Shown: positions 1 to 6,238, counted from the stretch's first letter. The stretch: 6,316 nt of DNA from Methanobacteriota archaeon (GCA_003229935.1 QIGD01000082.1:1-6316), one strand, 5' to 3'. The notes: generated from the sequence alone by a model not told the origin. Numbers and translations are program-made.

Positions 1-48
1 CAGTTATATCTATTTGTATGATAATAATTAACTATGGTTCGCTCTCAT

Positions 49-68
49 CCCACGACTGAAGTCGTGGG
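49..68 (-). repeat. IS200/IS605-type end hairpin (perfect 8-bp stem)
   Basis: The arms CCCACGAC (49-56) and GTCGTGGG (61-68) pair perfectly around a 4-nt loop, which reads TTCA on the minus strand. On that strand the hairpin is preceded by GAAAG and followed by ATGAG. This is the usual look of the subterminal hairpin at the 3' (tnpB-proximal) end of IS200/IS605/IS1341-type elements and of related stand-alone REP-like hairpins. No tnpA or tnpB lies next to it. The HepT remnant ends 9 bp from its arm. It is either a relic end left by excision or decay, or an independent hairpin. The family assignment rests on pattern recognition only. Confidence 0.65.
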
Positions 69-77
69 CTTTCCCAC

Positions 78-185
78 TCACACTATCGTAATAAGCTTGA
101 GGTTGTTATCATCCCGAGCGAACTCCTCGTAAGACATATTCTCAACATTCATCGTATTGATAATATCTTCAATATAATCTAACAT
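78..185 (-). pseudogene. hepT: HepT-like (HEPN, DUF86) toxin remnant, 35 codons
   Basis: ATG at 185-183 opens a 35-codon frame beginning MLDYIEDIIN and continuing ENMSYEEFARDD before a TGA at 80-78. The start matches the N-terminus of HepT/DUF86 proteins as I know them (a DYIEDI-type first helix, then an M-[SD]-[YF]-EEF segment). The family is normally about 110 or more residues, so most of the protein is missing, including the RX4-6H ribonuclease motif. The distance between DIINTMN and ENMSYEEF also looks a few residues shorter than usual, suggesting a small internal deletion. The start overlaps the extended reading frame of the nucleotidyltransferase pseudogene, as in intact MntA-HepT operons. 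It cannot encode an active toxin. The main uncertainty is the short length available for recognition. Confidence 0.65.
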
Positions 186-499
186 TTATATTTCCAGAGA
201 TAAATAACCTATTTTAGTATCTGCTTACCAATTCTAGGTTTAATTGCAGATTTCATTACTAAGTCTACTTTTACTCTCAGCAATTATGATAAGTACTCCT
301 CAAGCTCAACAAATTTTATTAAGTCCATTTCGGGATATGGATAAAATTCAACGAGGATGTCAATATCGCTACCTTTTTTCTGCTCTCCTCTTACATAGGA
401 GCCAAACACACCAATCGTTTTAACTCCAAATCTCTCTTGTAGCTTGCTTTCATGTTCAACCTCATGGGAGTTTTGGATTTTCAATCCGGTTTTCGCCAT
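179..499 (-). pseudogene. mntA: MntA-type minimal nucleotidyltransferase antitoxin, broken by two stop codons
   Basis: From ATG 499-497 the frame gives 71 residues with the signature GSYVRGEQKKGSDID, which is the GSX10DXD active site of MNT-fold nucleotidyltransferases, followed by ILVEF. Translation stops at TAA 286-284 just after EEYLS. Reading on in the same frame gives LLRVKVDLVMKSAIKPRIGKQILK, a normal family C-terminus (xKVDLV...IKPRI...IL). It meets a second stop, TAG 211-209, and then VIYL. Intact homologues tend to have Glu at both stop positions, so GAA to TAA and GAG to TAG would explain both. The extended frame runs to TAG 181-179 and overlaps the HepT start. MntA normally AMPylates and neutralises HepT. 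The 71-aa product keeps the catalytic motif but lacks the C-terminal third. A longer frame opens at 580, but its first 27 codons come from repeat sequence. Confidence 0.8.
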
Positions 500-502
500 T
501 TT

Positions 503-562
503 GATTCTTTTAACTACTGATATTGAATTATCAGACAGCCTCTTTAGCAGTGGGTAGTTCAC
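503..562. repeat. Mobile-element end relic between the mntA remnant and lhr
   Basis: The segment contains GACAGCCTCTTTA (534-546), then GCAG, then TGGGTAGTTCAC (551-562). The right part matches the relic after lhr at 19 of 21 positions (542-562 versus 3422-3442). Read on the minus strand, the left part (546 down to about 503) aligns with 5322-5365 over roughly 44 nt with one gap: TAAAGAGGCTGTC, then GAYAATT, then TCAGTA. So it shares sequence with both other element relics in the window. It fills most of the 74-bp gap between the divergent mntA remnant and lhr starts, and ends 11 bp before the lhr ATG. Whether it is an insertion-sequence end, a MITE or a degenerate IS605-type hairpin is inferred. 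Confidence 0.6.
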
Positions 563-573
563 CAAGCTTAGGT

Positions 574-3372
574 ATGGCAATTTTCTCTCTTTTACACGAG
601 AAAATAAGACAGGGTTTAAAAGAGCTGGGTTTCATTGAACCAACTGATATTCAGACAGCAGCAATACCCGAAATACTCAAGGGCAGGCATGCTCTTTTAA
701 TTGCCCCCACTGGTATAGGCAAGACAGAGGCAGCTATGCTGCCTATATTCAGCAGGTTTCTCGAGGCTGAGAAAAAGAAAGGCGTTACAATACTTTATAT
801 CACCCCATTACGGGCTCTCAATAGGGATTTAATGCAGCGTCTTGAGTGGTGGGGTGATAAACTTGGGATAAGGATTGCTGTGCGCCACGGCGACACAAAA
901 CAGAGTGAGAGGAGGAAGCAGACTTTAAAGCCGCCTGATATGTTTATAACAACTCCCGAAACTCTTCAGGCTCTCCTTACAGGCAAGGTGTTGAGGAGGC
1001 ATCTGAAAGATGTCGAGTATGTTGTGGTTGATGAGATTCATGAGCTGGCTGAGAGTAAGCGTGGAGCCCAGCTTTCAACAGCTCTGGAAAGGCTTTACGC
1101 CATTACAAACAAGGAGTTCCAGAGGATAGGGATAAGTGCAACTATTGGCAACCCTGAAGAAATTGCAGATTTCCTTGTATGGCATAAGAAAGTGAATATA
1201 ATAAAAACAACCAATCCAAAGGCTATGAAAATTCAGGTTGAGTATCCAGAGCCAAAGAGGGAAGATAGGTATATCTCTGCTAAAATTCTCTCTAGCATAT
1301 CAGTTGCCTCAAGAGTGAGGAGAATAGTTGAACTGGTTAAAGCTCACAATCGTGTTTTGATTTTTGTTAATACCAGAGAAACTGCAGAGGCTATTGCTTC
1401 AAGATTCAAAATTCTCGAAGAACCTATTGGCATACACCATTCTTCTCTGTCTCAGGAGGTAAGAGTTGATACTGAGGATGAATTCAAAATGGGAAAGCTC
1501 AAGGCTTTAATAGCCACTTCCTCGCTAGAGCTGGGAATAGATATCGGGAGCGTGGACCTTGTAATCCAGTATAAGAGTCCCAGACAGGTTTTGAGGCTTG
1601 TGCAGCGGGTAGGCAGAGCAGGACATTCTCATAAAAAGGAAAGTAAGGGTGTTGTAATTGCGACTGACAGCGATGATACTCTTGAAAGTCTGGTTATTAC
1701 ATGTAGGAGTCTTGATGGGAAGGTGGAGAGCGTTAAACCCTGGGAGAAGCCTTTTGATGTTCTTGCTCATCAGCTTGTAGGTCTGGCATTTGAGTACAGG
1801 AAGGTTAAGAAGGAACATGCTTTATTACTTTTCAGGAGGAGCTATCCTTTCAGGGAGTTGGAGGAAGAGGAGCTTGATGAGACTCTCAGGCTTCTTTCCC
1901 AGCTTCGTATTCTCTGGGTAGACGATGATTACTTTGGAAGGACGAGGCGTTCTCTGGAATATTATTATGGAAATCTTTCTACTATACCGGACGAAAGAAA
2001 ATTCTTTGTCAGAAACTTTGCAACAGGAACGATGGTTGGAGTGCTGCATGAGCGTTTTGTCGCCAGCTATGCAGAACCCGGGTCAAGGATTATTTTTAAA
2101 GGCTCTCCCTGGAGTGTGCTCAGTATTACCGAGGATGAAATCACAGTTGAACCTCTGGACAGGGTTGAGGGCTCTATACCAAGCTGGGTTGGTGAGGAGA
2201 TACCGGTGCCTTTCGAGGTTGCTCAGGATGTGGCAGAGCTAATGGAGAGTGTTCTTAAGGAGGATATTAAAGCTCTTGATTCTTTCCCATGCACAGAATA
2301 TACTAAAAGACAGGCAATATCAAAGATAAGACACCATAAAAGAAAGGGAATTCCAATTGCCATAAAAGATAGGCTTGTGCTGGAACGGTTTAACAGTTTT
2401 GCTGTAATACATGCTCCCTTTGGACACAGGGTTAATCAGACTCTTGGAAGAGTATATTCCATGGTGCTCACATCATTGCTGGGTAGCAATATAACCTTCA
2501 GGGGAGATGCTTACAGAATAATCCTTCAGGCACCTTTTAATTTCAAAATGGATACCCTTGAGCAACTCTTCAGAGTATCCCCTGATTTTATTCAGCCCAT
2601 TCTAATATCAAGTCTCAGGAGAACCTCTCTCTTCAGATGGAAATTTTCTCAGGTGGCAAAGCGTTTTGGTGTTATCTCTAAAGAGTTTTCATATGCAAAT
2701 ATAAGGAAAATGGACAGGGTGATAAATGCTTATAGAGATACGCTCGTCTATAATGAAACTCTGAAAGAGATATTCAGGGACAATCTCAATGTGAAGAAGG
2801 CTAAAGAGGTCATAGAAAAGATAGTACTGGGGGAGATTGAAGTTGAGTTAATTTCTCTTAAGGAGCCTTCGCCTATAGCTGAACTTGGCTTCAGAAATTA
2901 TGGTGAGGTTGTTGTGCCCGAGAAGGCTGAAAGGCTAATAGCGAAAGCAGTGAAAAAGAGGATTTCTGATAGGAGAGTTGAGCTTTTCTGCCTGTACTGT
3001 GGGAAGTGGCATGAGAGCTTCATGATGAAGAGTATAATGGAAGATATAAAGTGCGGAAAATGCTCTGCAAGAATGCTGGCGGTGCTAAAGGGCAGAGATA
3101 ACAGGGAACTTATGAAACTCTACAGGAAATTCAAGAGAGGTGAGGAGCTTTCACAGGAGGAAAAAAGAAGGGTTAAGAGTATGCAGACTTCTGCCAGTCT
3201 TTTCCTTTCATATGGTAAAAAAGCTGTAGTTGCTCAGGCAGGTATTGGCATTGGACCAGATGTGGCAAAGAGGGTTCTGTCAAGGTCCAGAATAGGAGAT
3301 GAGGATTCTCTCTATAGGGAGATTGTTAAGGAGGAGAGAAATTATGCCAGAACCAGAGTTTTCTGGGATTAG
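574..3372 (+). CDS. lhr: Lhr-family ATP-dependent helicase
   Basis: This 932-residue superfamily 2 helicase has its motifs in order: Q-like region PTDIQTAAIPEIL, Walker A APTGIGKT (44-51), Ia TPLRAL, Ib TTPE, Walker B DEIH (153-156), SAT (188-190), motif IV FVNTRE (264-269), motif V ATSSLELGID (about 314-323) and motif VI QRVGRAGH (344-351). The Lhr-specific core follows, with HAPFGHRVNQTLGR near residue 615 (DEAD/H-associated domain), and the C-terminus ends NYARTRVFW as in complete archaeal Lhr proteins. CxxC at 806/809 and CxxC at 827/830 form a likely zinc site. Lhr helicases translocate 3' to 5' on single-stranded DNA and are linked to repair or RNA metabolism; the archaeal subgroup here is not certain. 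I chose ATG 574 because the alternative TTG at 523 lies inside repeat sequence and adds unconserved residues. There is no strong Shine-Dalgarno, only TAGGT just upstream. Confidence 0.96.
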   Translation: MAIFSLLHEKIRQGLKELGFIEPTDIQTAAIPEILKGRHALLIAPTGIGKTEAAMLPIFSRFLEAEKKKGVTILYITPLRALNRDLMQRLEWWGDKLGIRIAVRHGDTKQSERRKQTLKPPDMFITTPETLQALLTGKVLRRHLKDVEYVVVDEIHELAESKRGAQLSTALERLYAITNKEFQRIGISATIGNPEEIADFLVWHKKVNIIKTTNPKAMKIQVEYPEPKREDRYISAKILSSISVASRVRRIVELVKAHNRVLIFVNTRETAEAIASRFKILEEPIGIHHSSLSQEVRVDTEDEFKMGKLKALIATSSLELGIDIGSVDLVIQYKSPRQVLRLVQRVGRAGHSHKKESKGVVIATDSDDTLESLVITCRSLDGKVESVKPWEKPFDVLAHQLVGLAFEYRKVKKEHALLLFRRSYPFRELEEEELDETLRLLSQLRILWVDDDYFGRTRRSLEYYYGNLSTIPDERKFFVRNFATGTMVGVLHERFVASYAEPGSRIIFKGSPWSVLSITEDEITVEPLDRVEGSIPSWVGEEIPVPFEVAQDVAELMESVLKEDIKALDSFPCTEYTKRQAISKIRHHKRKGIPIAIKDRLVLERFNSFAVIHAPFGHRVNQTLGRVYSMVLTSLLGSNITFRGDAYRIILQAPFNFKMDTLEQLFRVSPDFIQPILISSLRRTSLFRWKFSQVAKRFGVISKEFSYANIRKMDRVINAYRDTLVYNETLKEIFRDNLNVKKAKEVIEKIVLGEIEVELISLKEPSPIAELGFRNYGEVVVPEKAERLIAKAVKKRISDRRVELFCLYCGKWHESFMMKSIMEDIKCGKCSARMLAVLKGRDNRELMKLYRKFKRGEELSQEEKRRVKSMQTSASLFLSYGKKAVVAQAGIGIGPDVAKRVLSRSRIGDEDSLYREIVKEERNYARTRVFWD

Positions 3373-3412
3373 ATGTGCTGCTCTATAATACTTTATGACA
3401 AACATAGCAGAA

Positions 3413-3442
3413 GACCAAAGACTTTAGTCGTGGGTAGTTCAC
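3413..3442 (+). repeat. Degenerate IS200/IS605-type right-end hairpin
   Basis: Here GACTTTAGTC (3420-3429) is followed by GTGGGTAGTTCAC. The pattern strongly resembles the IS200/IS605-type end in which CCCACGAC pairs with GTCGTGGG around a TTTA loop. The left arm has decayed to CCAAAGAC, so only GAC/GTC still pairs cleanly, while the right arm and the terminal TAGTTCAC are kept. It lies 40 bp after the lhr stop and 37 bp before the moaD start, with no transposase gene. It is probably a relic of an old insertion. Confidence 0.6.
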
Positions 3443-3450
3443 TAATCAAC

Positions 3451-3458
3451 TTTTAATG
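3451..3458 (+). promoter_or_regulatory. Probable TATA box for moaD
   Basis: TTTTAATG is centred about 25 nt upstream of the moaD ATG. That spacing fits an archaeal TATA box driving a leaderless or nearly leaderless transcript, and no Shine-Dalgarno is visible before the start. It lies just downstream of the IS605-type relic. Assigned by spacing and composition only. Confidence 0.4.
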
Positions 3459-3478
3459 TTAATTCTTATGTATGATCT

Positions 3479-3727
3479 ATGGTCAGGGTAAGGTTATTTG
3501 CATGGTTCAGGGAGAAAGCAAAAAGGGATACAATTGTGCTAAATCCGGGCAGGTATACAACAGTTGGTGAGGTGCTCGAGCAGATAAAAAATGAAATACC
3601 TGAGCTGAGGGATGCTCTCAAAGAGAATAACTATTTTGTTGCTGTAAACCATGAAGCTGCTGAAAAAAACACAGAGGTGAAGGATAGCGATGAAATTGCT
3701 ATTTTCCCTCCAGTTTCTGGCGGGTGA
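3479..3727 (+). CDS. moaD: MoaD/ThiS-family ubiquitin-like sulfur carrier
   Basis: The 82-residue protein has the beta-grasp pattern of MoaD: VRVRLFAWFREKA at the start, a helix around VGEVLEQIKNEIPEL, then YFVAVNHE, and the ending DEIAIFPPVSGG. The C-terminal Gly-Gly is the residue pair that is adenylated by an MoeB/E1-like enzyme and thiocarboxylated. In this family that delivers sulfur to molybdopterin or tungstopterin through MoaE, and some archaeal members also act as ubiquitin-like modifiers (SAMPs). The FPPVSGG end favours MoaD over ThiS. No other pterin-cofactor gene is nearby, so which role applies here is open. Length is normal. Its last 29 bp overlap the end of ribL on the opposite strand. 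Confidence 0.92.
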   Translation: MVRVRLFAWFREKAKRDTIVLNPGRYTTVGEVLEQIKNEIPELRDALKENNYFVAVNHEAAEKNTEVKDSDEIAIFPPVSGG

Positions 3728-4319
3728 GAGGGAAATTTCTATCGATTATCCTCTGGAGAATTGCCCTTGTTGAGCTCAGTTCACAGGCTTTGAATTCCTT
3801 TATTCTTATAGCTTTCAGTTTCATACCACGCCTTTCACCCTCCATCTCAATCTCTTTTTCAACATGATATTGATTAGGTCCTAAAGCCACAATATCTGGC
3901 TGTATCTCTTCAAGTATATTAAATATGTTTTCACTCCTCCCTATAAGTGCTAAATCAACGGGTTTCAGAGCTTTAACCAGCTCTACTCTCTGTTTGCTAG
4001 CTACTATAGGTATTCGCTTCCTGTTTCTAACGGTAGAGTCTCTTGCCACAATCACAATAAGAATATCACCAAGCTCTCTTGCCTTTGAAAGAAAGAAAAC
4101 ATGACCTGGGTGAAGAATATCAAACACACCGCCTGCAAGTACAACCTTTATTCTCTTTCTCCCTTTTTCTGTAAGTTCAACCTTTTCATCCCCAACCCTA
4201 ATGAATCCTTTAATTTCAGCCTCTTCAACTTTATCCATGCCATGTCTTCTGATAATTTCCGTCAGTTCTGTTTTTCCCCTTATTTGGCTGAGCCAGATAT
4301 CCTTTAAAAGCTTCTTCAA
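3699..4319 (-). CDS. ribL: Archaeal FAD synthase (RibL-like nucleotidyltransferase) with N-terminal extension
   Basis: Residues 58-192 form a cytidylyltransferase-type Rossmann domain: KVVLAGGVFDILHPGH with the HxGH nucleotide-binding motif at 70-73, LGDILIVIVARD (83-94), VDLALIG, PDIVALGPNQ (141-150), and SSTRAI (182-187) in place of ISST. In archaea this family (RibL) transfers AMP from ATP to FMN to make FAD; substrate choice within the family cannot be read from sequence with certainty. Known RibL proteins are about 150 residues. Here about 55 extra residues precede the domain (ELTEIIRRHG, VELTEKGRKRI) and look like a small winged-helix segment. The start is TTG at 4319-4317, supported by GGAGG at 4331-4327 with a 7-nt spacer. 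It overlaps the tmk stop by four bases, so coupling with tmk is likely. Confidence 0.85.
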   Translation of the reverse strand: MKKLLKDIWLSQIRGKTELTEIIRRHGMDKVEEAEIKGFIRVGDEKVELTEKGRKRIKVVLAGGVFDILHPGHVFFLSKARELGDILIVIVARDSTVRNRKRIPIVASKQRVELVKALKPVDLALIGRSENIFNILEEIQPDIVALGPNQYHVEKEIEMEGERRGMKLKAIRIKEFKACELSSTRAILQRIIDRNFPLTRQKLEGK

Positions 4320-4969
4320 AGCAAATCCTCCAGTCTGGTCTGCCTTCCCTTTTTCTTCTCCTCTTCTATAAAGCTTAAGATTCTTCCAAGACGTCGCCTT
4401 ATGTCTGTCTGTACCTCCCTGATACTCTTTGAAGCGTCTATCACATTAAATTTCTCTCTTTCCTCTGCAAATTTCAGGTAGTTCTGCCGTACTCTACGAA
4501 GAAACTCCTCCTTCTCATAACTCTCCTTTTCTCTAGTATTTCTGAATGAGCTGAGGGAGGTCATTCTCTTTATTGCCTCTTCTGGCTCAATATCAAGATA
4601 AAATACTATATCAGCCTCGGGAGCAAAGGAATTTATCTCCTCAAGCCAGTCTATGTTTATGCCAAGAGCACCCTGATATGCCAGAGAGGAATAGAAGTAG
4701 CGCTCTGTTATTACCATATTATCAGAATGAAGCTTTGAAAGAATATCTTTGATGTGGAGACTTCTATCAGCTGCGAAGAGAAGAGCTATTGCTCTCGGGT
4801 CAAAATTGTCTTCTTTTAAATATTTCCTTATGAGTCTGCCTATATTGTTATCAGTAGGCTCTGCTGTAAGATAGCAGGAATAACCTTTATCCCTGAGCCA
4901 GGAGCACAGAAGCTTTGCCTGAGTACCTTTGCCTGAGCCATCAATACCTTCGAGAGCTATGAATAACAT
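4316..4969 (-). CDS. tmk: Thymidylate kinase (dTMP kinase)
   Basis: The 217-residue protein begins MLFIALEGIDGSGKGTQ, a P-loop (G8-T16) of dTMP kinases. It continues with TAEPTD (35-40), the AADRSLH segment carrying the DR pair (68-69), ITERYFYSSLAYQG (87-100) and an arginine-rich lid near 142-146 (FRNTR). It phosphorylates dTMP to dTDP with ATP, the step that commits thymidylate to dTTP synthesis. Length is normal for the family, with a charged tail (EEEKKKGRQ) after residue 200. The ATG at 4969 is preceded by GTGAT (4979-4975) at 5-nt spacing and by a TATA-like box farther upstream. It is the first gene of a two-gene operon with ribL. Confidence 0.96.
   Translation of the reverse strand: MLFIALEGIDGSGKGTQAKLLCSWLRDKGYSCYLTAEPTDNNIGRLIRKYLKEDNFDPRAIALLFAADRSLHIKDILSKLHSDNMVITERYFYSSLAYQGALGINIDWLEEINSFAPEADIVFYLDIEPEEAIKRMTSLSSFRNTREKESYEKEEFLRRVRQNYLKFAEEREKFNVIDASKSIREVQTDIRRRLGRILSFIEEEKKKGRQTRLEDLL
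4327..4331 (-). promoter_or_regulatory. Shine-Dalgarno deciding the ribL TTG start
   Basis: GGAGG on the minus strand lies within the last codons of tmk, 7 nt before the TTG at 4319. It is the strongest ribosome-binding site in the window, and it supports an initiation codon that would otherwise look doubtful. Confidence 0.7.
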
Positions 4970-4974
4970 AATAA

Positions 4975-5010
4975 ATCACTTGTTTATCCTCTTGAGCTAT
5001 TTGATATAAA
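4975..5010 (-). promoter_or_regulatory. Probable tmk-ribL promoter and ribosome-binding site
   Basis: On the minus strand TTTATATC (5010-5003) matches an archaeal TATA box. A transcript starting about 25 nt downstream (near 4981) would have a leader of about a dozen bases. That leader would contain GTGAT (4979-4975), complementary to the 16S anti-Shine-Dalgarno, 5 nt before the tmk ATG. The geometry is self-consistent, but the site was found by inspection only. Confidence 0.5.
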
Positions 5011-5310
5011 TCTGTTTTGGAGTATTGATGTATTATCTGATGTTGGGAGGAACTTATTACCTCATAAAACATCTCAAAATCATTACATTGATGTTGATAT
5101 GGTCTCACTTTCACGAAGGGTAAGTCTTGAGTAGTATGTACGAAGTTCATACCAGTAAAATCGAAATTTTCTTTCGTAAAGATGAAATTCCAGCTATTAT
5201 CTAAAAAAAAAACAACAATTATCCATCTTATTTTTCAGGTTTTTGGAAAAACCAGAAGTAACTGTGGGATCATTTCAAGTTCTGAACCGACTAATAAAAG
5301 AATACCCATA
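5011..5310. other. Intergenic stretch without a convincing gene
   Basis: No reading frame here resembles a family I know. It holds a run of ten A (5203-5212) and two small plus-strand frames: 5136-5204 (22 codons, beginning MYEVHTSKIEIFF) and 5182-5358 (58 codons). Their lysine-, isoleucine- and phenylalanine-rich translations could be remnants of a decayed gene interrupted near the A-run, but I cannot name a parent. The minus-strand frame from 5150 crosses the tmk promoter and start and is not credible. Confidence 0.4.
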
Positions 5311-5447
5311 ACTCCCAGAATTAAAGAGGCTGTCCGACAATTACTCTCAGTAATATAAAGACTGCTTATTTTAGATAATAAAGGCTAAATTTAGCTTATT
5401 TCTTGTAGTATTTTTGATTACGGGACAGCCTCTTTACTCATGGGAGT
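5311..5447. mobile_element. MITE-like element with 25-bp inverted ends
   Basis: The left end 5311-5335 and right end 5423-5447 are inverted copies matching at 22 of 25 positions. This includes a perfect 14-bp core (TAAAGAGGCTGTCC at 5322-5335 against GGACAGCCTCTTTA at 5423-5436) and outer ACTCCCA/TGGGAGT blocks. The 87-bp interior is AT-rich, has no coding capacity and is centred on a 12-bp palindrome GCTAAATTTAGC (5384-5395). A related end lies at 503-546. GAGGCTGTCC-type ends are common in insertion sequences, so a deleted insertion sequence or non-autonomous miniature element is likely. A symmetric TA next to the core (5322-5323 and 5435-5436) could be a target duplication, but being self-complementary it proves nothing. 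Confidence 0.6.
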
Positions 5448-5480
5448 ATGTCAGTAGGGTTATTATCAACAGCAGAAAAA

Positions 5481-5490
5481 TAATTACATA
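5481..5490 (+). promoter_or_regulatory. Possible TATA box for the CBS-domain gene
   Basis: TAATTACATA, preceded by the purine-rich AGAAAAA, lies about 24-33 nt before ATG 5514. The position suits an archaeal TATA/BRE pair and a near-leaderless transcript. Only a weak AGAG precedes the start codon. Assignment is by position and composition. Confidence 0.35.
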
Positions 5491-5513
5491 CGTTACATTA
5501 ACTATAGAGAATT

Positions 5514-5939
5514 ATGAAAGTCAAAGATATAATGCATGCTCCAACGTTTGTTGACCCTGGTAACTCTGTGGCTGATGCAGCAAAGATAATGGTTAGGAAG
5601 AATATTTCATCCTTGCTTGTGGGAACACCCAAGGATGTAATAGGGATGTTTACTGAAAGAGATATGCTGAGGGAGGTCATTATCAATGGGCTTGATTCGA
5701 AGAAAATTTCTCTTGTTGATATAATGTGCAGCACCGAACTGAAGAGTGTGATGTGCAGAGTTCTTACAACTATTAACTGGAATGAATCTGTGGAAGAAGC
5801 TGCAGAAAGAATGATGGGGCGTTATGTAAGACATCTACCAGTTTCTAATGATGATGGTGATATTGTTGGTATGGTGAGTGCAAGAACTGTAATGAATGCA
5901 CTGAGAAGAAGGGCTGCCTCGAACTTCAGGAGGAAGTAG
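5514..5939 (+). CDS. Small protein of two CBS domains
   Basis: The 141-residue protein is a tandem CBS pair with nothing attached. The first domain spans about residues 5-57 (MHAPTFVDPGNSVADAAKIM, then GMFTERD at 44-50). The second spans about 80-130 (SVEEAAERMM, HLPVSNDDGDIVG, then GMVSART at 119-125). CBS pairs fold into a Bateman module that usually binds adenine nucleotides or S-adenosyl compounds and reports energy state. The first domain keeps the [ST]xxD ribose-contact pattern (TERD), while the second has SART without the acidic residue, so one site may bind differently. The loop before GMFTERD is short (GTPKDVIG). The target is unknown. The basic C-terminus RRRAASNFRRK may contact nucleic acid or a partner, which is inference. 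It is transcribed alone, convergent with the ORF beyond. Confidence 0.93.
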   Translation: MKVKDIMHAPTFVDPGNSVADAAKIMVRKNISSLLVGTPKDVIGMFTERDMLREVIINGLDSKKISLVDIMCSTELKSVMCRVLTTINWNESVEEAAERMMGRYVRHLPVSNDDGDIVGMVSARTVMNALRRRAASNFRRK

Positions 5940-5949
5940 AGACTTCCTC
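5930..5949 (+). terminator. Hairpin over the end of the CBS-domain gene
   Basis: GAGGAAGT (5930-5937) pairs with ACTTCCTC (5942-5949) around AGAG, giving an 8-bp stem that includes part of the stop codon. The nearest T-run (AATTTTC, about 12 bases on) is short. It could help end transcription or stabilise the 3' end between two convergent genes; the function is inferred. Confidence 0.35.
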
Positions 5950-5984
5950 TCATCAATACCCAATTTTCTCAGGAAATTAAAACC

Positions 5985-6230
5985 CTATCTTATAAATTCA
6001 ATATATCTGATAAAAGGATATTCAGATTTATGTGCTTTTAATGCTTCTATTATATTGTTTCTCTTACTTTTTTCAACACATACATCATGTCGACTCTGGG
6101 AGTTATAAAATCGCAGGTATCCCTTTTTGACCAAATTTTCTATTGCATTTCGCAATTCTTTCCAGTCAGACCTCGGAACACCTTTCATAAGGTCTTGTTG
6201 AGAAATATGTTTATTACACCACCGATTCAT
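5985..6230 (-). CDS. Small winged-helix-like protein, unnamed
   Basis: I do not recognise a named family. From ATG 6230 the 81-residue product reads like a winged helix-turn-helix: HISQQDLMKGVP, then SDWKELRNAIENLVKKGYLRFY (two helices and the start of a wing), then RHDVCVEKSKRNNIIEALK, and a hydrophobic basic end YPFIRYIEFIR. The LVKKGYL helix end is typical of archaeal DNA-binding winged helices. A GTG at 6254 would add eight residues but lies inside a hairpin stem, so the ATG is preferred, though no Shine-Dalgarno precedes it. A TATA-like AT-rich segment lies near 6289-6302 on the minus strand. The hairpin directly upstream could mean the gene lost its original 5' end to an insertion. Confidence 0.55.
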   Translation of the reverse strand: MNRWCNKHISQQDLMKGVPRSDWKELRNAIENLVKKGYLRFYNSQSRHDVCVEKSKRNNIIEALKAHKSEYPFIRYIEFIR

Positions 6231-6238
6231 GATAATCT

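Noticed and set aside
209..286. Stop codons in mntA read through as amino acids (for example pyrrolysine at TAG)
   Set aside because: The first stop is TAA, for which no such decoding is expected, and HepT is also truncated, so decay is the simpler explanation.
523..573. Upstream TTG start that would lengthen the Lhr helicase by 17 residues
   Set aside because: The added codons come from the repeat relic and do not look like Lhr N-terminal sequence. The ATG at 574 places the helicase Q-like region at a normal distance.
500..580. Upstream start for the nucleotidyltransferase frame adding 27 residues
   Set aside because: These codons are the reverse strand of the repeat relic and the first codons of lhr. 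The MNT-like sequence starts only after ATG 499.
1525..2242. Open frames on both strands inside lhr
   Set aside because: They are out-of-phase shadows of a well-conserved helicase, with no recognisable domains.
4101..4307. Plus-strand frame opposite ribL
   Set aside because: It is antisense to the conserved nucleotidyltransferase and its composition is typical of a shadow frame.
4941..5150. 69-codon minus-strand frame upstream of tmk
   Set aside because: It overlaps the tmk start and promoter, resembles no family I recognise and has no ribosome-binding site.
5498..5834. Minus-strand frames opposite the CBS-domain gene
   Set aside because: The plus-strand frame encodes two clear CBS domains; the antisense frames have no family features.
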